This document shows, piece after piece, positions 28,096-36,779 of a stretch of DNA of 64,000 bases (position 1 is its first letter; each line of letters begins with the position of its first letter). The stretch spans positions 62,001-126,000 of the forward strand of contig JAQBQD010000214.1 in assembly GCA_028287185.1 (NCBI GenBank), in the 5' to 3' direction. A program made the translations under genes and the position numbers. This stretch comes from Gemmatimonadota bacterium. GTDB taxonomy: Bacteria > Gemmatimonadota > Gemmatimonadetes > Longimicrobiales > Longimicrobiaceae. The notes under the pieces were generated by a model, which saw nothing but the letters and a program-made list of their open reading frames with translations, was not told where the DNA came from and searched no databases.

Positions 28096-28476
28096 ATGAG
28101 CGTGAAAGACAAGATCGCCGCGGCGGCCGCGGCCCGCGCCCAGGGCAGTGCGGAGGCCGTCCAGCTCTGCGGCGAGTGGGTGGACGTGCGGGAGATGAGC
28201 CTCGGCCAGCGCAGCCGCGTCATGGACGTCGGTTACACCAAGGGGGCACGCCCCACCGTCGTCTACGAACGCTTTTATCCCGCGCTGCTGACGGCCTGCG
28301 TCTACGATGCGGCGAGCGGCCAGCCCGTGTTCGGCCCCGGCGACGAGGAGCTGATCAACAGCCTCGGCGCGGAGGATGTGGACCGCATCGCCGCCATCGC
28401 GCTGCGCCTCAGCGGCATGGACGCGGAGGGTGTGGCTGGCGCAAAAAACGCCTCCGGCGAGGCGAGCGCCGCCTGA
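28096..28476 (+). CDS. tail assembly chaperone (G-like, unshifted form)
   Basis: This 126-residue protein, made without frameshifting, has the WVDVREMSLGQRSRVMDVGY and ERFYPALLTACVYD pattern of tail assembly chaperones that coat the tape measure. It ends 9 codons after the slippery site. Confidence 0.85.
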   Translation: MSVKDKIAAAAAARAQGSAEAVQLCGEWVDVREMSLGQRSRVMDVGYTKGARPTVVYERFYPALLTACVYDAASGQPVFGPGDEELINSLGAEDVDRIAAIALRLSGMDAEGVAGAKNASGEASAA

Positions 28477-28604
28477 CGTTCGCTCTCGCGCGGAAGCTGG
28501 GGATGACGGTGGAACGGATGGAGCGGGAGATGTCGAGCGCGGAGTTTACCGAGTGGGTGGAGTTCTACCGGCTCGAAGGCGAGGAGGTGCGGCGGCGGAA
28601 GTAG
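28096..28604 (+). CDS. tail assembly chaperone GT-like fusion made by -1 frameshift
   Basis: At 28443-28449 the sequence A AAA AAC is in exact zero-frame register for a -1 slip. The -1 frame then stays open to 28604, adding about 50 residues: RLRRGERRLTF, ALARKLGMTVERMEREM, and the T-like SAAEF-style segment SSAEFTEWVEFYRL. The nearest downstream hairpin (GCCTC-cggc-GAGGC, 28450-28463) is close to the site. Placement between tube and tape measure is the classic G/GT position. Confidence 0.85.
28443..28449 (+). promoter_or_regulatory. programmed -1 ribosomal frameshift site
   Basis: The heptamer A AAA AAC fits X XXY YYZ in the frame of the upstream chaperone (gca aaa aac). Confidence 0.85.
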
Positions 28605-28624
28605 ACCGGTCCCGCGCCTCCCGC

Positions 28625-29098
28625 TCAGAGCTTGGCGCGGATGGCGTCGACGAGACGTTGCTCCACGACCCCCTTGCTGGTGCACTCCACGTTGCCGGGC
28701 CCGTGGGCGGTGATGGTCGTGCGCACCGCGGTGTCGCCCTCCCCGCTCGGCCGCAGGAGCGTGGTGGCGCTGAACGTGACGGAGACGCCGCCCGCCCGAT
28801 CCGACATGCGCGGATCCCAGCCCATCAGGCCGCGGCCGCGGGCTGCGCCGCAGTCGAAGAGCTGGGCGTTGGAGTGGCGCTCCTGCGGGGATAGCATGGG
28901 GCTGCTCCGGAGCAGCCACGAAGCCCGGTCGATCGTCTGGATCGGCATGCCGAAGTCCGCGTACACCTGCGTCAGCGCGGACCAGACGCGGTCCGGCGTG
29001 GCGGAGATCGTGACTTCGACGGGGCTGGGCGATGCCGCGGGCGCCCGGCTGCAGGCGGTCAGGGATACGAGGGCGAGGCAAGCAAGGGCGAGGCGCAT
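28625..29098 (-). CDS. prophage lipoprotein (moron)
   Basis: This 157-residue protein has a lipoprotein signal peptide: MRLALACLALVSLTAC with the lipobox LTAC. The mature part has TISATPDRVWSALTQVYADFGMP and conserved-looking FDCGAARGRGLMGWDPRMSD segments, resembling an uncharacterised lipoprotein or START-like fold; I do not name a family. It is transcribed against the tail genes between chaperone and tape measure, with its own promoter. This is the classic position and orientation of a lysogen-expressed moron. Confidence 0.75.
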   Translation of the reverse strand: MRLALACLALVSLTACSRAPAASPSPVEVTISATPDRVWSALTQVYADFGMPIQTIDRASWLLRSSPMLSPQERHSNAQLFDCGAARGRGLMGWDPRMSDRAGGVSVTFSATTLLRPSGEGDTAVRTTITAHGPGNVECTSKGVVEQRLVDAIRAKL

Positions 29099-29140
29099 AA
29101 ACGAGGTCCCGGTTGGAGTGAGAGGGCGAGGCCGGCTCCC

Positions 29141-29169
29141 AACGTAGTGTCGCGCGGACGCGCGTACAA
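29141..29169 (-). promoter_or_regulatory. promoter of the antisense lipoprotein gene
   Basis: On the minus strand TTGTAC (29164-29169) and TACGTT (29141-29146) are 17 bp apart, starting 43 nt before the lipoprotein ATG. Confidence 0.55.
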
Positions 29170-29231
29170 GCGCGGGTGACACGCAGTACGCAGCAGAGAG
29201 CGGCGGGGTTTCCCCCGGCCGCGGCCCACCA

Positions 29232-29266
29232 GAGGCCCGCCCCGGTCCACGACCGGCGCGGGCCTC
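29232..29266 (+). terminator. phage terminator before the tape-measure gene
   Basis: GAGGCCCGC pairs with GCGGGCCTC (29258-29266) and an inner CCGGTC/GACCGG pair; gtgtcgttgtg follows. The block starts CCACCAGAGGCCC, as does the one at 20871. Confidence 0.6.
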
Positions 29267-29290
29267 GTGTCGTTGTGAGGGGATCGCAGC

Positions 29291-31990
29291 GTGCCCGTCC
29301 TGAGCGAGCTGATCGTCAAGCTGGATACCGACCTGAGCGGGCTGGACCGCGGGATGACCGCGGCCCAACGCTCCGCGAACCAGCTCGCCGACAAGATGGC
29401 GGACCTGGGCAAGACGCTCTCGCTCGGGGTTACCCTGCCGATCGTGGCCTTCGGGGCCAGCTGCGTGAAGGCTGCGGCCGATGTCGACAGCCTCTCGCGC
29501 GGCATGGCCGCCGTGACGGGCAGCGCCGAGGCGGCGGCCAAAGAGATGACCGCTCTACGCGAGGTGGCGAAGCTCCCAGGCCTCGGGTTCCGCGAGGCGG
29601 TCAGCGGCAGCATCGCCCTCCAGGCGGCGGGGTTCAGCGCCCTCACAGCAAGGCGCGCATTGCTCGAATTCGGGAATGCGTTGGCGACCGTCGGGAAGGG
29701 AAAGGCAGAGCTGGATCGGGTGACGCTCGCCCTGTCGCAGATGGCCAGCAAGGGGAAAATCAGCGCCGAGGAGCTGAATCAGCTCGCCGAGAGTGTGCCG
29801 CAGATCCGCGTGGTGATGAAGGATGCGTTCGGCACGGCGGACACCGAGAAGCTCCAGAAGTCGGGCGTCACGGTGCAGCAGTGGGTCGACCGGGTGCTGG
29901 ATTCGCTCGGTAAGCTCAAGAGGGTGAGCGGGGGCGTGGGCAACGAGTTCGAGAACCTGTCCGACACCTTCTTTCAGCTCCGCGTCACCATCGGACAGCA
30001 GCTTCTCCCCGCGGTCGTCCCCCTCCTCTCGGGCCTCTCGGCCTTGCTGGAGAAGGCAGGCTCCGTCAGCCCGGAAGCGCTCCGCATGGGCATCGCCTTC
30101 GGCGTGGTCGCCGCCGCGATCCCGCCGCTGATCTTCGTCGCCGGATCGCTCACGACGGCGATCACCGCGATTTCGACGGCGCTGAGCATCGGCATCTTGC
30201 CATTGCTTGTCGTCGGCGGACCCCTCCTGATCGGGCTCGGCCTGCTGGCCGTCGCGTTCGTCAAGTCCGGCATGGACGCGCTCGCGGCGGCGGCCAACGC
30301 CGAGGCGGCCGCCGCGCGCTTCCGCGCGGCCCTGGCCGGAATGGATCAGGCGACGCTCGTAGCCACCGCCGCGTCCAAGCTCAAGACGCAGGAGGACGCG
30401 GCGATCGCTCTCAAGCTCGTCAACGAGCAGCTGACGGCAGCGCGGCGGAAGGTGGACGAGTTCAACGCCGCGTGGGACCGCACCGTCCGCAACCCCAACC
30501 TGCAGGGACCGGGCGTAACGGCGGCCAGCCGCGCCGCCCAGAGCGAGGTCGATCGCCTGGCCGCCCAGCAGAGCGCCATGCAGGAGGTGTTCAACCGGGC
30601 CAGCACGGAGGCGCAGGCAGCGGCGGACCAGTTCAACGCGAACCGCACCGCCGCCGTGAAGGCTCCCGCGCCACCGCTCGGTGGCGCGGGAAAGGACATG
30701 CACACCACCCTGGACCGGATCAACGAGGAGCTGGCGCGGGCAAACACCCTGGCGACGTTCGGCCTCGGCCCCTCCGGCGTGCTTCCGGAGGGCATCGCCG
30801 AAACCGCCAGCCGGGCGGAGGACCTGCGCGGCAAGATCGCAAGCCTCGCGGAAGATCTCAAGAAGCTGGGCGCGCGCGCCCCTGCTGGCGCCCGGTCGCT
30901 CCTGGCGCAGTTCCGCGACGAGGCAGAGCAGGCCAACAAAGAGCTGCGCGAGATGGCGGATCGGCTGGCCCGGATCGCGGGCACCCACGTGAACACGACC
31001 ATCCAGCAGTCGGTCACCAACGCGCCGTCGCCGCTGACCACTCCGCTCACCAGCCCAGTTGGGGCGGGCAGCATTCTCGGCAACTTCAACCCCACGCCCC
31101 TGCAGGTCGCGCTCACCACCCTGGGCTACGCGGCGAGCGCCGCCGCGGGATCGCTCCGGGAGTTCGGCGCGGGGCAGCTCCAGAACGCCATGGCCGGCGT
31201 GGAGGGCTTCGTCGCCCAGCTCACCCCGGCGGGCCTTGCCGCGGTCGCGATCGCGGCCGCCCTAGATGCGCTGCGGCCGGCCATGACGGCGGTCCTCGCC
31301 CCCGTCCGCATCTTCGGCGAGATCATCGCCCTGGGCCTTGTGCCGGTACTCCGCTTCTTATTCCCGATCCTCAAAGCTGTGGCGATCGCCGCCAGCTACG
31401 TACAGGAGGTGTTCGACCGCGTGGCTGGCGGCATCGCCACGGCGCTCGGCGCCCTCATCAAGGGCCTGGGCAAGCTGATCAACAAGCTGCCCGGCAGCCC
31501 CGGAGATCCGCTTGTCAAGGCGGGCAACGCGCTGCTGGACCTGGGCAAGGGCCTAAAGGACGCCGCCGGGGAGATTGCGAAGAAGCGGGAGGAGTTGAAG
31601 CACCTCACCTTCGACGACGCCCTGAACGATGCCACGAACGGGCTCAACAAGTTTACGGAGGCCCTGTCCAACGTCCCGCCCCTGTTCGACTTGGCTTTGC
31701 GCCGAATCGAGGCGGGCCGCCTGGGCGGCCCCGTGCCCGCGACGCCATCCACGCCCTCGCCTACGCCCACCGGTGGCGGAGTAAGCACCCCGGCCGGCGG
31801 CGGGAATGGCGGCGGCCGCGGCGGCGGGACCGGCGTCACGGTGGTGATCGAGGACGGCGCGATCCGCGGCGGCGGCAACGCTCGCGAGGTGGCGGCCGAG
31901 GTGGTGCGCCTGCTGGCCGATCGGCTGGGCGCCACGGGTGATGCCGATGCGCGGTCCCTGGGTCTCACCCTCCGCCTGGCGGGCGCCTGA
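29291..31990 (+). CDS. tail tape measure protein
   Basis: This 899-residue protein sets tail length and is inserted during DNA ejection. It starts at GTG with SELIVKLDTDLSGLDRGMTAAQRSAN, then a tape-measure N-domain (ALREVAKLPGLGFREAVSGSIALQAAG). Hydrophobic stretches lie near residues 255-320 (GIAFGVVAAAIPPLIFVAG, GILPLLVVGGPLLIG) and near 620-700. Long heptad-rich Ala/Glu/Lys helices separate them, and a Gly-rich tail ends the protein. By the usual rule of about 0.15 nm per residue, the tail would be near 135 nm. Confidence 0.93.
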   Translation: MPVLSELIVKLDTDLSGLDRGMTAAQRSANQLADKMADLGKTLSLGVTLPIVAFGASCVKAAADVDSLSRGMAAVTGSAEAAAKEMTALREVAKLPGLGFREAVSGSIALQAAGFSALTARRALLEFGNALATVGKGKAELDRVTLALSQMASKGKISAEELNQLAESVPQIRVVMKDAFGTADTEKLQKSGVTVQQWVDRVLDSLGKLKRVSGGVGNEFENLSDTFFQLRVTIGQQLLPAVVPLLSGLSALLEKAGSVSPEALRMGIAFGVVAAAIPPLIFVAGSLTTAITAISTALSIGILPLLVVGGPLLIGLGLLAVAFVKSGMDALAAAANAEAAAARFRAALAGMDQATLVATAASKLKTQEDAAIALKLVNEQLTAARRKVDEFNAAWDRTVRNPNLQGPGVTAASRAAQSEVDRLAAQQSAMQEVFNRASTEAQAAADQFNANRTAAVKAPAPPLGGAGKDMHTTLDRINEELARANTLATFGLGPSGVLPEGIAETASRAEDLRGKIASLAEDLKKLGARAPAGARSLLAQFRDEAEQANKELREMADRLARIAGTHVNTTIQQSVTNAPSPLTTPLTSPVGAGSILGNFNPTPLQVALTTLGYAASAAAGSLREFGAGQLQNAMAGVEGFVAQLTPAGLAAVAIAAALDALRPAMTAVLAPVRIFGEIIALGLVPVLRFLFPILKAVAIAASYVQEVFDRVAGGIATALGALIKGLGKLINKLPGSPGDPLVKAGNALLDLGKGLKDAAGEIAKKREELKHLTFDDALNDATNGLNKFTEALSNVPPLFDLALRRIEAGRLGGPVPATPSTPSPTPTGGGVSTPAGGGNGGGRGGGTGVTVVIEDGAIRGGGNAREVAAEVVRLLADRLGATGDADARSLGLTLRLAGA

Positions 31991-32943
31991 TGCAGCACTA
32001 CACCGACTGGCGCGAGTTCACCGCGGGCGCCGCGCCGGCCGGGTGGACGCCCTTCAACCCGGTACGCACGTGGACCGTCGTGGAGGACGGCGAATCCCCG
32101 TCCGGCGTGGCGCTGCGCGCGCCGGCGTGGGCGAGCGGCAACCCGGACGCGATCTCCCTGGACGCCGCGGGCAGCGCTGCCGACGTGGAGGTCTACGTGT
32201 CCTTCCGCGTGGGCGCGCAGACCAACCCGGCGGCCGTGGCCCGCCTGCAGGGCAGCGGCGCCCGCTGGTACGCCGACCAGTACTCCGGCGGCGCGCACGG
32301 CGAGCTCTGGCACTACGACGGCGGCTCCGGCTACAGCGGACCCGGGGCGTTCGCCACCGGCTCGTTCGCGGGCCTGCGCATCGGCGTGCGCTACCAGGTG
32401 CAGGGTACCACGCACCGCTACCGGGTGTGGGACCTGGACGCGACGGCCGAGCCCGGCACGTGGGCGCTGGAGACGGTGCAGCCGTCGCTCACCTCGGCCG
32501 GCCTGGTGGGGCTGGGCCACACCGGCGCCAGCGACGGCGCGCAGGCCACCATCCACGCCGTCGGCATCGGCACCGACGGGGACGCCGCGCCGACTGCGGC
32601 GCCGGGGTTCCTCTTCCTGGACGGCGTGGAGGTGGTGGTGGTGGAGTTCGCGCGGCTACCCGACGAGACGGGCGGCAAGCGCGTGCGCACCCTCTCGGGC
32701 CAGCGTCGCGGGTCCGCCCTCTGGACGGCCCGCGGATGGACGGCGCGGGTGTACTGCGCCGACGATGCCGCCGCCGACGCCCTGCGCGCCCTGGCTGACG
32801 ACGCGTCGCCCCGCTGGTGCGCGGGCTACGGACTGCCATCCGGCGGCGTCTCCTGCCACGTGGAGTGCACCGCCGACGCGTACGACCGCGCTCGCGACGA
32901 CTGGTACCGCACGCTGTCGCTCACCCTCCGCGAGGCGCTGTGA
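31990..32943 (+). CDS. minor tail protein with LamG-like N-domain
   Basis: This 317-residue protein has an N-terminal part (TDWREFTAGAAPAGWTPF, YVSFRVGAQTNPAAVARLQG, LRIGVRYQVQGTTHRYRVW) with the beta-sandwich spacing of a concanavalin/LamG-type domain, which could bind sugar. The last 100 residues (RRGSALWTARGWTARVYC, WYRTLSLTLREAL) look like a distal-tail domain. It overlaps the tape-measure stop by 1 nt. The assignment is mostly contextual. Confidence 0.6.
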   Translation: MQHYTDWREFTAGAAPAGWTPFNPVRTWTVVEDGESPSGVALRAPAWASGNPDAISLDAAGSAADVEVYVSFRVGAQTNPAAVARLQGSGARWYADQYSGGAHGELWHYDGGSGYSGPGAFATGSFAGLRIGVRYQVQGTTHRYRVWDLDATAEPGTWALETVQPSLTSAGLVGLGHTGASDGAQATIHAVGIGTDGDAAPTAAPGFLFLDGVEVVVVEFARLPDETGGKRVRTLSGQRRGSALWTARGWTARVYCADDAAADALRALADDASPRWCAGYGLPSGGVSCHVECTADAYDRARDDWYRTLSLTLREAL

Positions 32944-34808
32944 CGCTCCGGAGCGACGTGAGCCCGGCCGAGGAGGCCCGCATGCTGGATGGGTCCGGCA
33001 CGTGGATGTTCCGCGCCCTGGTCCGGCGACGCGGCGATGCCGGGTGGACGGACCTTTCCGCCGTCGCCGGCGGGGACTGGGTCCTGGCGATCAGCACGGA
33101 GGGCGACAGCCCGGATCGCCCCGTCAGCGCCTTCAGTGTGCGTTTGCTGCGTGCGGCCGACGGGGCAAGCCTGGCTCCGGGGATCGCCAGCTCGCCGCTG
33201 AACCTGACGGCGAGCGCCGTGTTCAGCCCGTTGATCTACCCGGGCCGGCTGATCCGCGTGGACGTCTACTGCGCAGCCCCGGGCGAGACGCGCGCGGACG
33301 CCGACTGGCACGTGTGGCTCCAGGGCGAGATCGACCGCGCGGAGTGGCCGGACGACGTGACGGCCGCGTGCACCTCGCTGGACGGCGTAATCCACCGCCG
33401 CTGGGTCGAGGAGGTGGAGACGCGCGGAGCACCCGATCCGGGCACGCCCATTGAGGACGAGCTGCAGGGGATGCTCGATCGGTGGATGGGCGAGGGCGTG
33501 GTGACGCTGCTGGTGGACGGGGTGCCGGACTTCGGCGTGGGCGAGTACAAGACGGCCCTCGGCTCCCTGGGCGCGGCGCTGCTCACGCTGGCGCAGCGGA
33601 TCGGCTGGGATCTGCGCTACCGGTGGGACGAGACGGCCGAGGCGTACCGCTACACGCTGTACCTGCCGCCGCGCGACAAGGTGGATCCCGATCTCACCCT
33701 GGGGCCCGGTGACGTGTTCGACGTGCCCGGCCTCGCCGTCGACCGGGAGGCCGTGCGCAACGCCGTATCGGTCACCTACACCGACGCCAGCTCCGGCCAC
33801 CGCGCAACCGTGACGGCCGAGGACGCCGACTCGATCGCCGACTTCGACCGCCTGTGGCTGGGGATCGAGGAGCCGAGCGACAGCCCGGTCACCACGGAGA
33901 CAAAGGCCGATGTGCTGGCCGCGTTCGCGATCGCGGACCTTGCCCAGCCACTTACCGAGAAGCGGATACGCGTGCCGTTCCTCCCCTTCCTGACGTTGCA
34001 CCACCTAGTGCGCATCACCCCGGACGGTGCTCGCTTCGACTACTCGGCAGACTATTCCGTCGTCGGAGTCTCCCACGACGTGAGCGCCACAGACGGGGCG
34101 AGCACCACGGCGGCGCTGCGCGGCGGCAGCCCGGTGGGCATGTACTACGCCTGGCGCCGCCGTGGGGACCCAGCGACGCCCGGCATCCTCTCGGCTTCCG
34201 CCGTCCACTCTCCGGACGGCTACCTCAGCATCACCGCCACGTACAACGAGGCGACGCTTTGGGTGTCGGTCTACGCCCGGAACGGCGCCAGCGCCGGCAC
34301 GGAGCCCACCTACGTCAAGCGGACGCGCCGGCCGAAGTCGGAGGCGATCGCGCCCATCAAGGCCAACAACGGCACCTGGTACGTGACCCTGCAGGTGGAG
34401 AGCGCCACGGCCGCGCGTAGCTCGCTCGAGCTGACGGTGGAGGTGTCCGGCGTCACCGACCCCACGGGCGGCGGCGGCGGCGGCACCACGGACCCCACGG
34501 GCGGGGCCTCGGTGCCCACCGTTTCGCCGGGGACGCCGCACGTCGTCCCCGGCGAGGTGAGCGGCGGGAATCAGGCTGCCGAAGTGGAGGTGTTGCACAC
34601 GTCCAGCGCCTACACGTGGGACCTGGAGTGGTTTGCCGACGGGACGAGCGAGCACCTGGAGACCGGACTGGCGGCTGCCGTCTCCAGCGCCTCGCGAGAC
34701 TACCCGATTGGGACGCGGCCGCGTGTGCGGGCTCGGTACACCAACGCCGCCGGCGCGGGGCCGTGGACGGCCCTCAGCGCGGCACTCACCCTCGGCGGAG
34801 CGCTCTGA
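32940..34808 (+). CDS. tail tip / baseplate hub-like protein
   Basis: This 622-residue protein starts at GTG. The N-terminal two thirds are rich in short beta motifs and contain GRLIRVDVYCAAPGE, WLQGEIDRAEWPDD and a long middle of hub type. After residue about 400 there are repeated beta-sandwich regions separated by a DPTGGGGGGTTDPTGG linker, and the end (ASRDYPIGTRPRVRARYTNAAG) is fibronectin-III-like. It probably contacts the host surface. No catalytic motif was seen. Confidence 0.65.
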   Translation: MTLRSDVSPAEEARMLDGSGTWMFRALVRRRGDAGWTDLSAVAGGDWVLAISTEGDSPDRPVSAFSVRLLRAADGASLAPGIASSPLNLTASAVFSPLIYPGRLIRVDVYCAAPGETRADADWHVWLQGEIDRAEWPDDVTAACTSLDGVIHRRWVEEVETRGAPDPGTPIEDELQGMLDRWMGEGVVTLLVDGVPDFGVGEYKTALGSLGAALLTLAQRIGWDLRYRWDETAEAYRYTLYLPPRDKVDPDLTLGPGDVFDVPGLAVDREAVRNAVSVTYTDASSGHRATVTAEDADSIADFDRLWLGIEEPSDSPVTTETKADVLAAFAIADLAQPLTEKRIRVPFLPFLTLHHLVRITPDGARFDYSADYSVVGVSHDVSATDGASTTAALRGGSPVGMYYAWRRRGDPATPGILSASAVHSPDGYLSITATYNEATLWVSVYARNGASAGTEPTYVKRTRRPKSEAIAPIKANNGTWYVTLQVESATAARSSLELTVEVSGVTDPTGGGGGGTTDPTGGASVPTVSPGTPHVVPGEVSGGNQAAEVEVLHTSSAYTWDLEWFADGTSEHLETGLAAAVSSASRDYPIGTRPRVRARYTNAAGAGPWTALSAALTLGGAL

Positions 34809-34810
34809 CG

Positions 34811-36208
34811 GTGGCGGACTTCATCGGGCCGGACGGGGCGCGGATCGCGATCGAGGGCGACGTGCACCTGGGGGGCAGCCTCGCGGTGGCGCAGCTGGCC
34901 GACGGGCGAACCATGCTGACGGCCGACGGGGGAGGGGGAGGGAGCGCGCCGGCCGGGTCCCTCGTCGTGGGCGAGGCGGCGGCGGGCGCCGTCGGCGTGG
35001 ACACGCTGGTGCTGCCTTCGGCGACCGTGACGGTCTCTGGCACCGTCGCCACCGTGGACCAGATCGACGCGGCCTCCCTCGAGGGAGGGGACAGCGCCTA
35101 TCACCTCGCCCGCGCGCACCATAGCGGGACCCAGCTCGCGGCGACCATCTCCGATCTGACCGAGACGGTGCAGGACCTGGTGGGGGCGCTGGTCGCCAGC
35201 GGTGCGAACATCACGGCCACCTACAACGACGGGGCCGGAACGCTGACGCTGGCCGTCACGGGCACGCTGCCGCTTGCTGTGGGGGGCACCGGTGCCGACG
35301 GGTCCGCGCTCGCCGCGGGCCGAGTGCTCGCCTCCCCGGCCGTGGGCTCGGGCGCGGCCGCGTACCGCGCGCTCGCCGCGGCGGACATCCCCTCGCTGGA
35401 CGCGGCCGCCATCGCGTCCGGGCAGCTCACAACGGCTCGCGGCGGGACTGGGGCGGACGGCTCTTCGCAGGCCGCGGGGAAGGTGTTCGCGGCGCCGGCT
35501 GCGTCCACCGGCGCGGCCACCTTCCGCGCCCTGGCAGACACCGACGTGCCCTCGCTGCCTGCGTCCAGGATCGGCACGGGCCAGCTCGCCACCGCCCGCG
35601 GGGGCACGGGCGCCGACGGCAGCTCCGTGGCGGCCGGGCGCGTCCTGGCCTCGCCCGCGGCCGCGACGGGCGCGCTCGCCCTGCGTGCCCTGGTGGCGAG
35701 CGACATCCCGACCGTGCCGGCGTCGCGCGTGGACTTCATCGATGCCGTGATCGACATGGGCGCCGGGAGCAACGTCTCGATCGCGGACCTGACCGTCACG
35801 GGTACGCTCGGCCTCGCGGAGCTCCAGGTGGACGGGCCCTCTACGCTGAACGACACCGTCAACGTCAACGGCGATCTGGCCACCAGCGGGACCGCGAGCG
35901 CGGGCGTGGTGTCCGGTCCTCAGCGGCAGCCCCACGGCGCGAAGTCGGCCGCGTACACGCTGACCACGTCGGACGCGATCGTGGACGTTGACGCCACGGG
36001 CGCGGCGCGCGTGATCACCCTACCGTCCGCCGTCACGGTGGGCTCCGGGCGCACCTACCGCATCACCAAGGTGGACGCCAGCGCGAACGCGGTAACCATC
36101 ACCCCGGCCGCAGGCCAGACCATCAACGGAGCGGCTACCAAGGCGCTCACGGCGCAGTGGCAGTCCGCCCTCCTGTACAGCAACGGCACCGTCTGGCGCG
36201 CCGTGTAG
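34811..36208 (+). CDS. tail fiber with 53-residue repeats
   Basis: This 465-residue protein has three repeats of exactly 159 bp (53 residues), beginning at the GGTGADGS motifs near 35285, 35444 and 35603, and a similar ADIPSL/SRIGTGQLATA ending. An N-terminal VGVDTLVLPSATVTVSGTVA collar precedes them, and a beta-rich C-terminal domain (AAYTLTTSDAIVDVDATGA onward, ending in an AQWQSALLYSNGTVWRAV) caps the fiber. GTG start 3 nt after the previous stop. Confidence 0.75.
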   Translation: MADFIGPDGARIAIEGDVHLGGSLAVAQLADGRTMLTADGGGGGSAPAGSLVVGEAAAGAVGVDTLVLPSATVTVSGTVATVDQIDAASLEGGDSAYHLARAHHSGTQLAATISDLTETVQDLVGALVASGANITATYNDGAGTLTLAVTGTLPLAVGGTGADGSALAAGRVLASPAVGSGAAAYRALAAADIPSLDAAAIASGQLTTARGGTGADGSSQAAGKVFAAPAASTGAATFRALADTDVPSLPASRIGTGQLATARGGTGADGSSVAAGRVLASPAAATGALALRALVASDIPTVPASRVDFIDAVIDMGAGSNVSIADLTVTGTLGLAELQVDGPSTLNDTVNVNGDLATSGTASAGVVSGPQRQPHGAKSAAYTLTTSDAIVDVDATGAARVITLPSAVTVGSGRTYRITKVDASANAVTITPAAGQTINGAATKALTAQWQSALLYSNGTVWRAV

Positions 36209-36271
36209 CGGCCGCCCACGAACCGGGCGCCGAGCGGCGCCCGGCATCACCCCTCTGCACGGAGCACCACC

Positions 36272-36679
36272 ATGAGCAACACCAGCACGATCGCCGCGAC
36301 GGGCCCGGACACCGCCGTCGGCACCAGCACGATGGGCCGGTACGCCAACCAGTATGTCTACGCCCGCGACGCGGCCTTCGCCGGGCCGCACACGCTGGAC
36401 CTGGGCGGCCCGCAGAGCGTGGACGTGGGCGCCTCCACGTGCGCCCGCGTCACGGTGATCGCGGCCATCACGGAGAGCGAGTCCGGCACCCCGCTCACGG
36501 TGCGCGTGGGCAGCGGTCCCGAGGACTTCGTGGTGAGCACCTACCCGGTGTTCCCCGGCGCCACCGCCGGCAACCCCAGCTTCGTCCTCGCGGAGATCGA
36601 GGACGGCGGCCAGTTCGTGACGGTGGACGGCGGCGCCGGCAACCGCGGCCACCTGCAGGTCTGGACGTACCCGGTCTGA
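36272..36679 (+). CDS. hypothetical virion/tail-associated protein
   Basis: This 135-residue beta-rich protein has GPHTLDLGGPQSVDVGASTCARVTVI in the middle and ends with a GHLQVWTYPV strand. It follows the fiber and precedes a very strong inverted repeat. It is possibly a fiber or decoration partner. No family is recognised. Confidence 0.55.
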   Translation: MSNTSTIAATGPDTAVGTSTMGRYANQYVYARDAAFAGPHTLDLGGPQSVDVGASTCARVTVIAAITESESGTPLTVRVGSGPEDFVVSTYPVFPGATAGNPSFVLAEIEDGGQFVTVDGGAGNRGHLQVWTYPV

Positions 36680-36693
36680 GCGATCTGCGCGGA

Positions 36694-36743
36694 GGTGTGG
36701 CCTAAATCGCCACCACAAGTGTGGTGGCGATTTAGGCCACACC
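36694..36743. terminator. 24-bp perfect inverted repeat
   Basis: GGTGTGGCCTAAATCGCC and seven more bases (36694-36717) are repeated exactly as reverse complement at 36720-36743 with a 2-nt AG spacer. It is the strongest hairpin in the window and lies between the tail-fiber region and the membrane-protein gene. No T-run follows. It may be a bidirectional terminator or a protein site. Confidence 0.6.
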
Positions 36744-36779
36744 GGATTGTCACCTCCCATCCCTGTACGCAGGATCATC

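Noticed and set aside
30332-34575. Half-sites of the dispersed palindrome (for example at 30332, 31801 and 34566)
   Set aside because: Only the GGAAT or GGGAAT arm is present, inside coding sequence, without the ATTCC partner.
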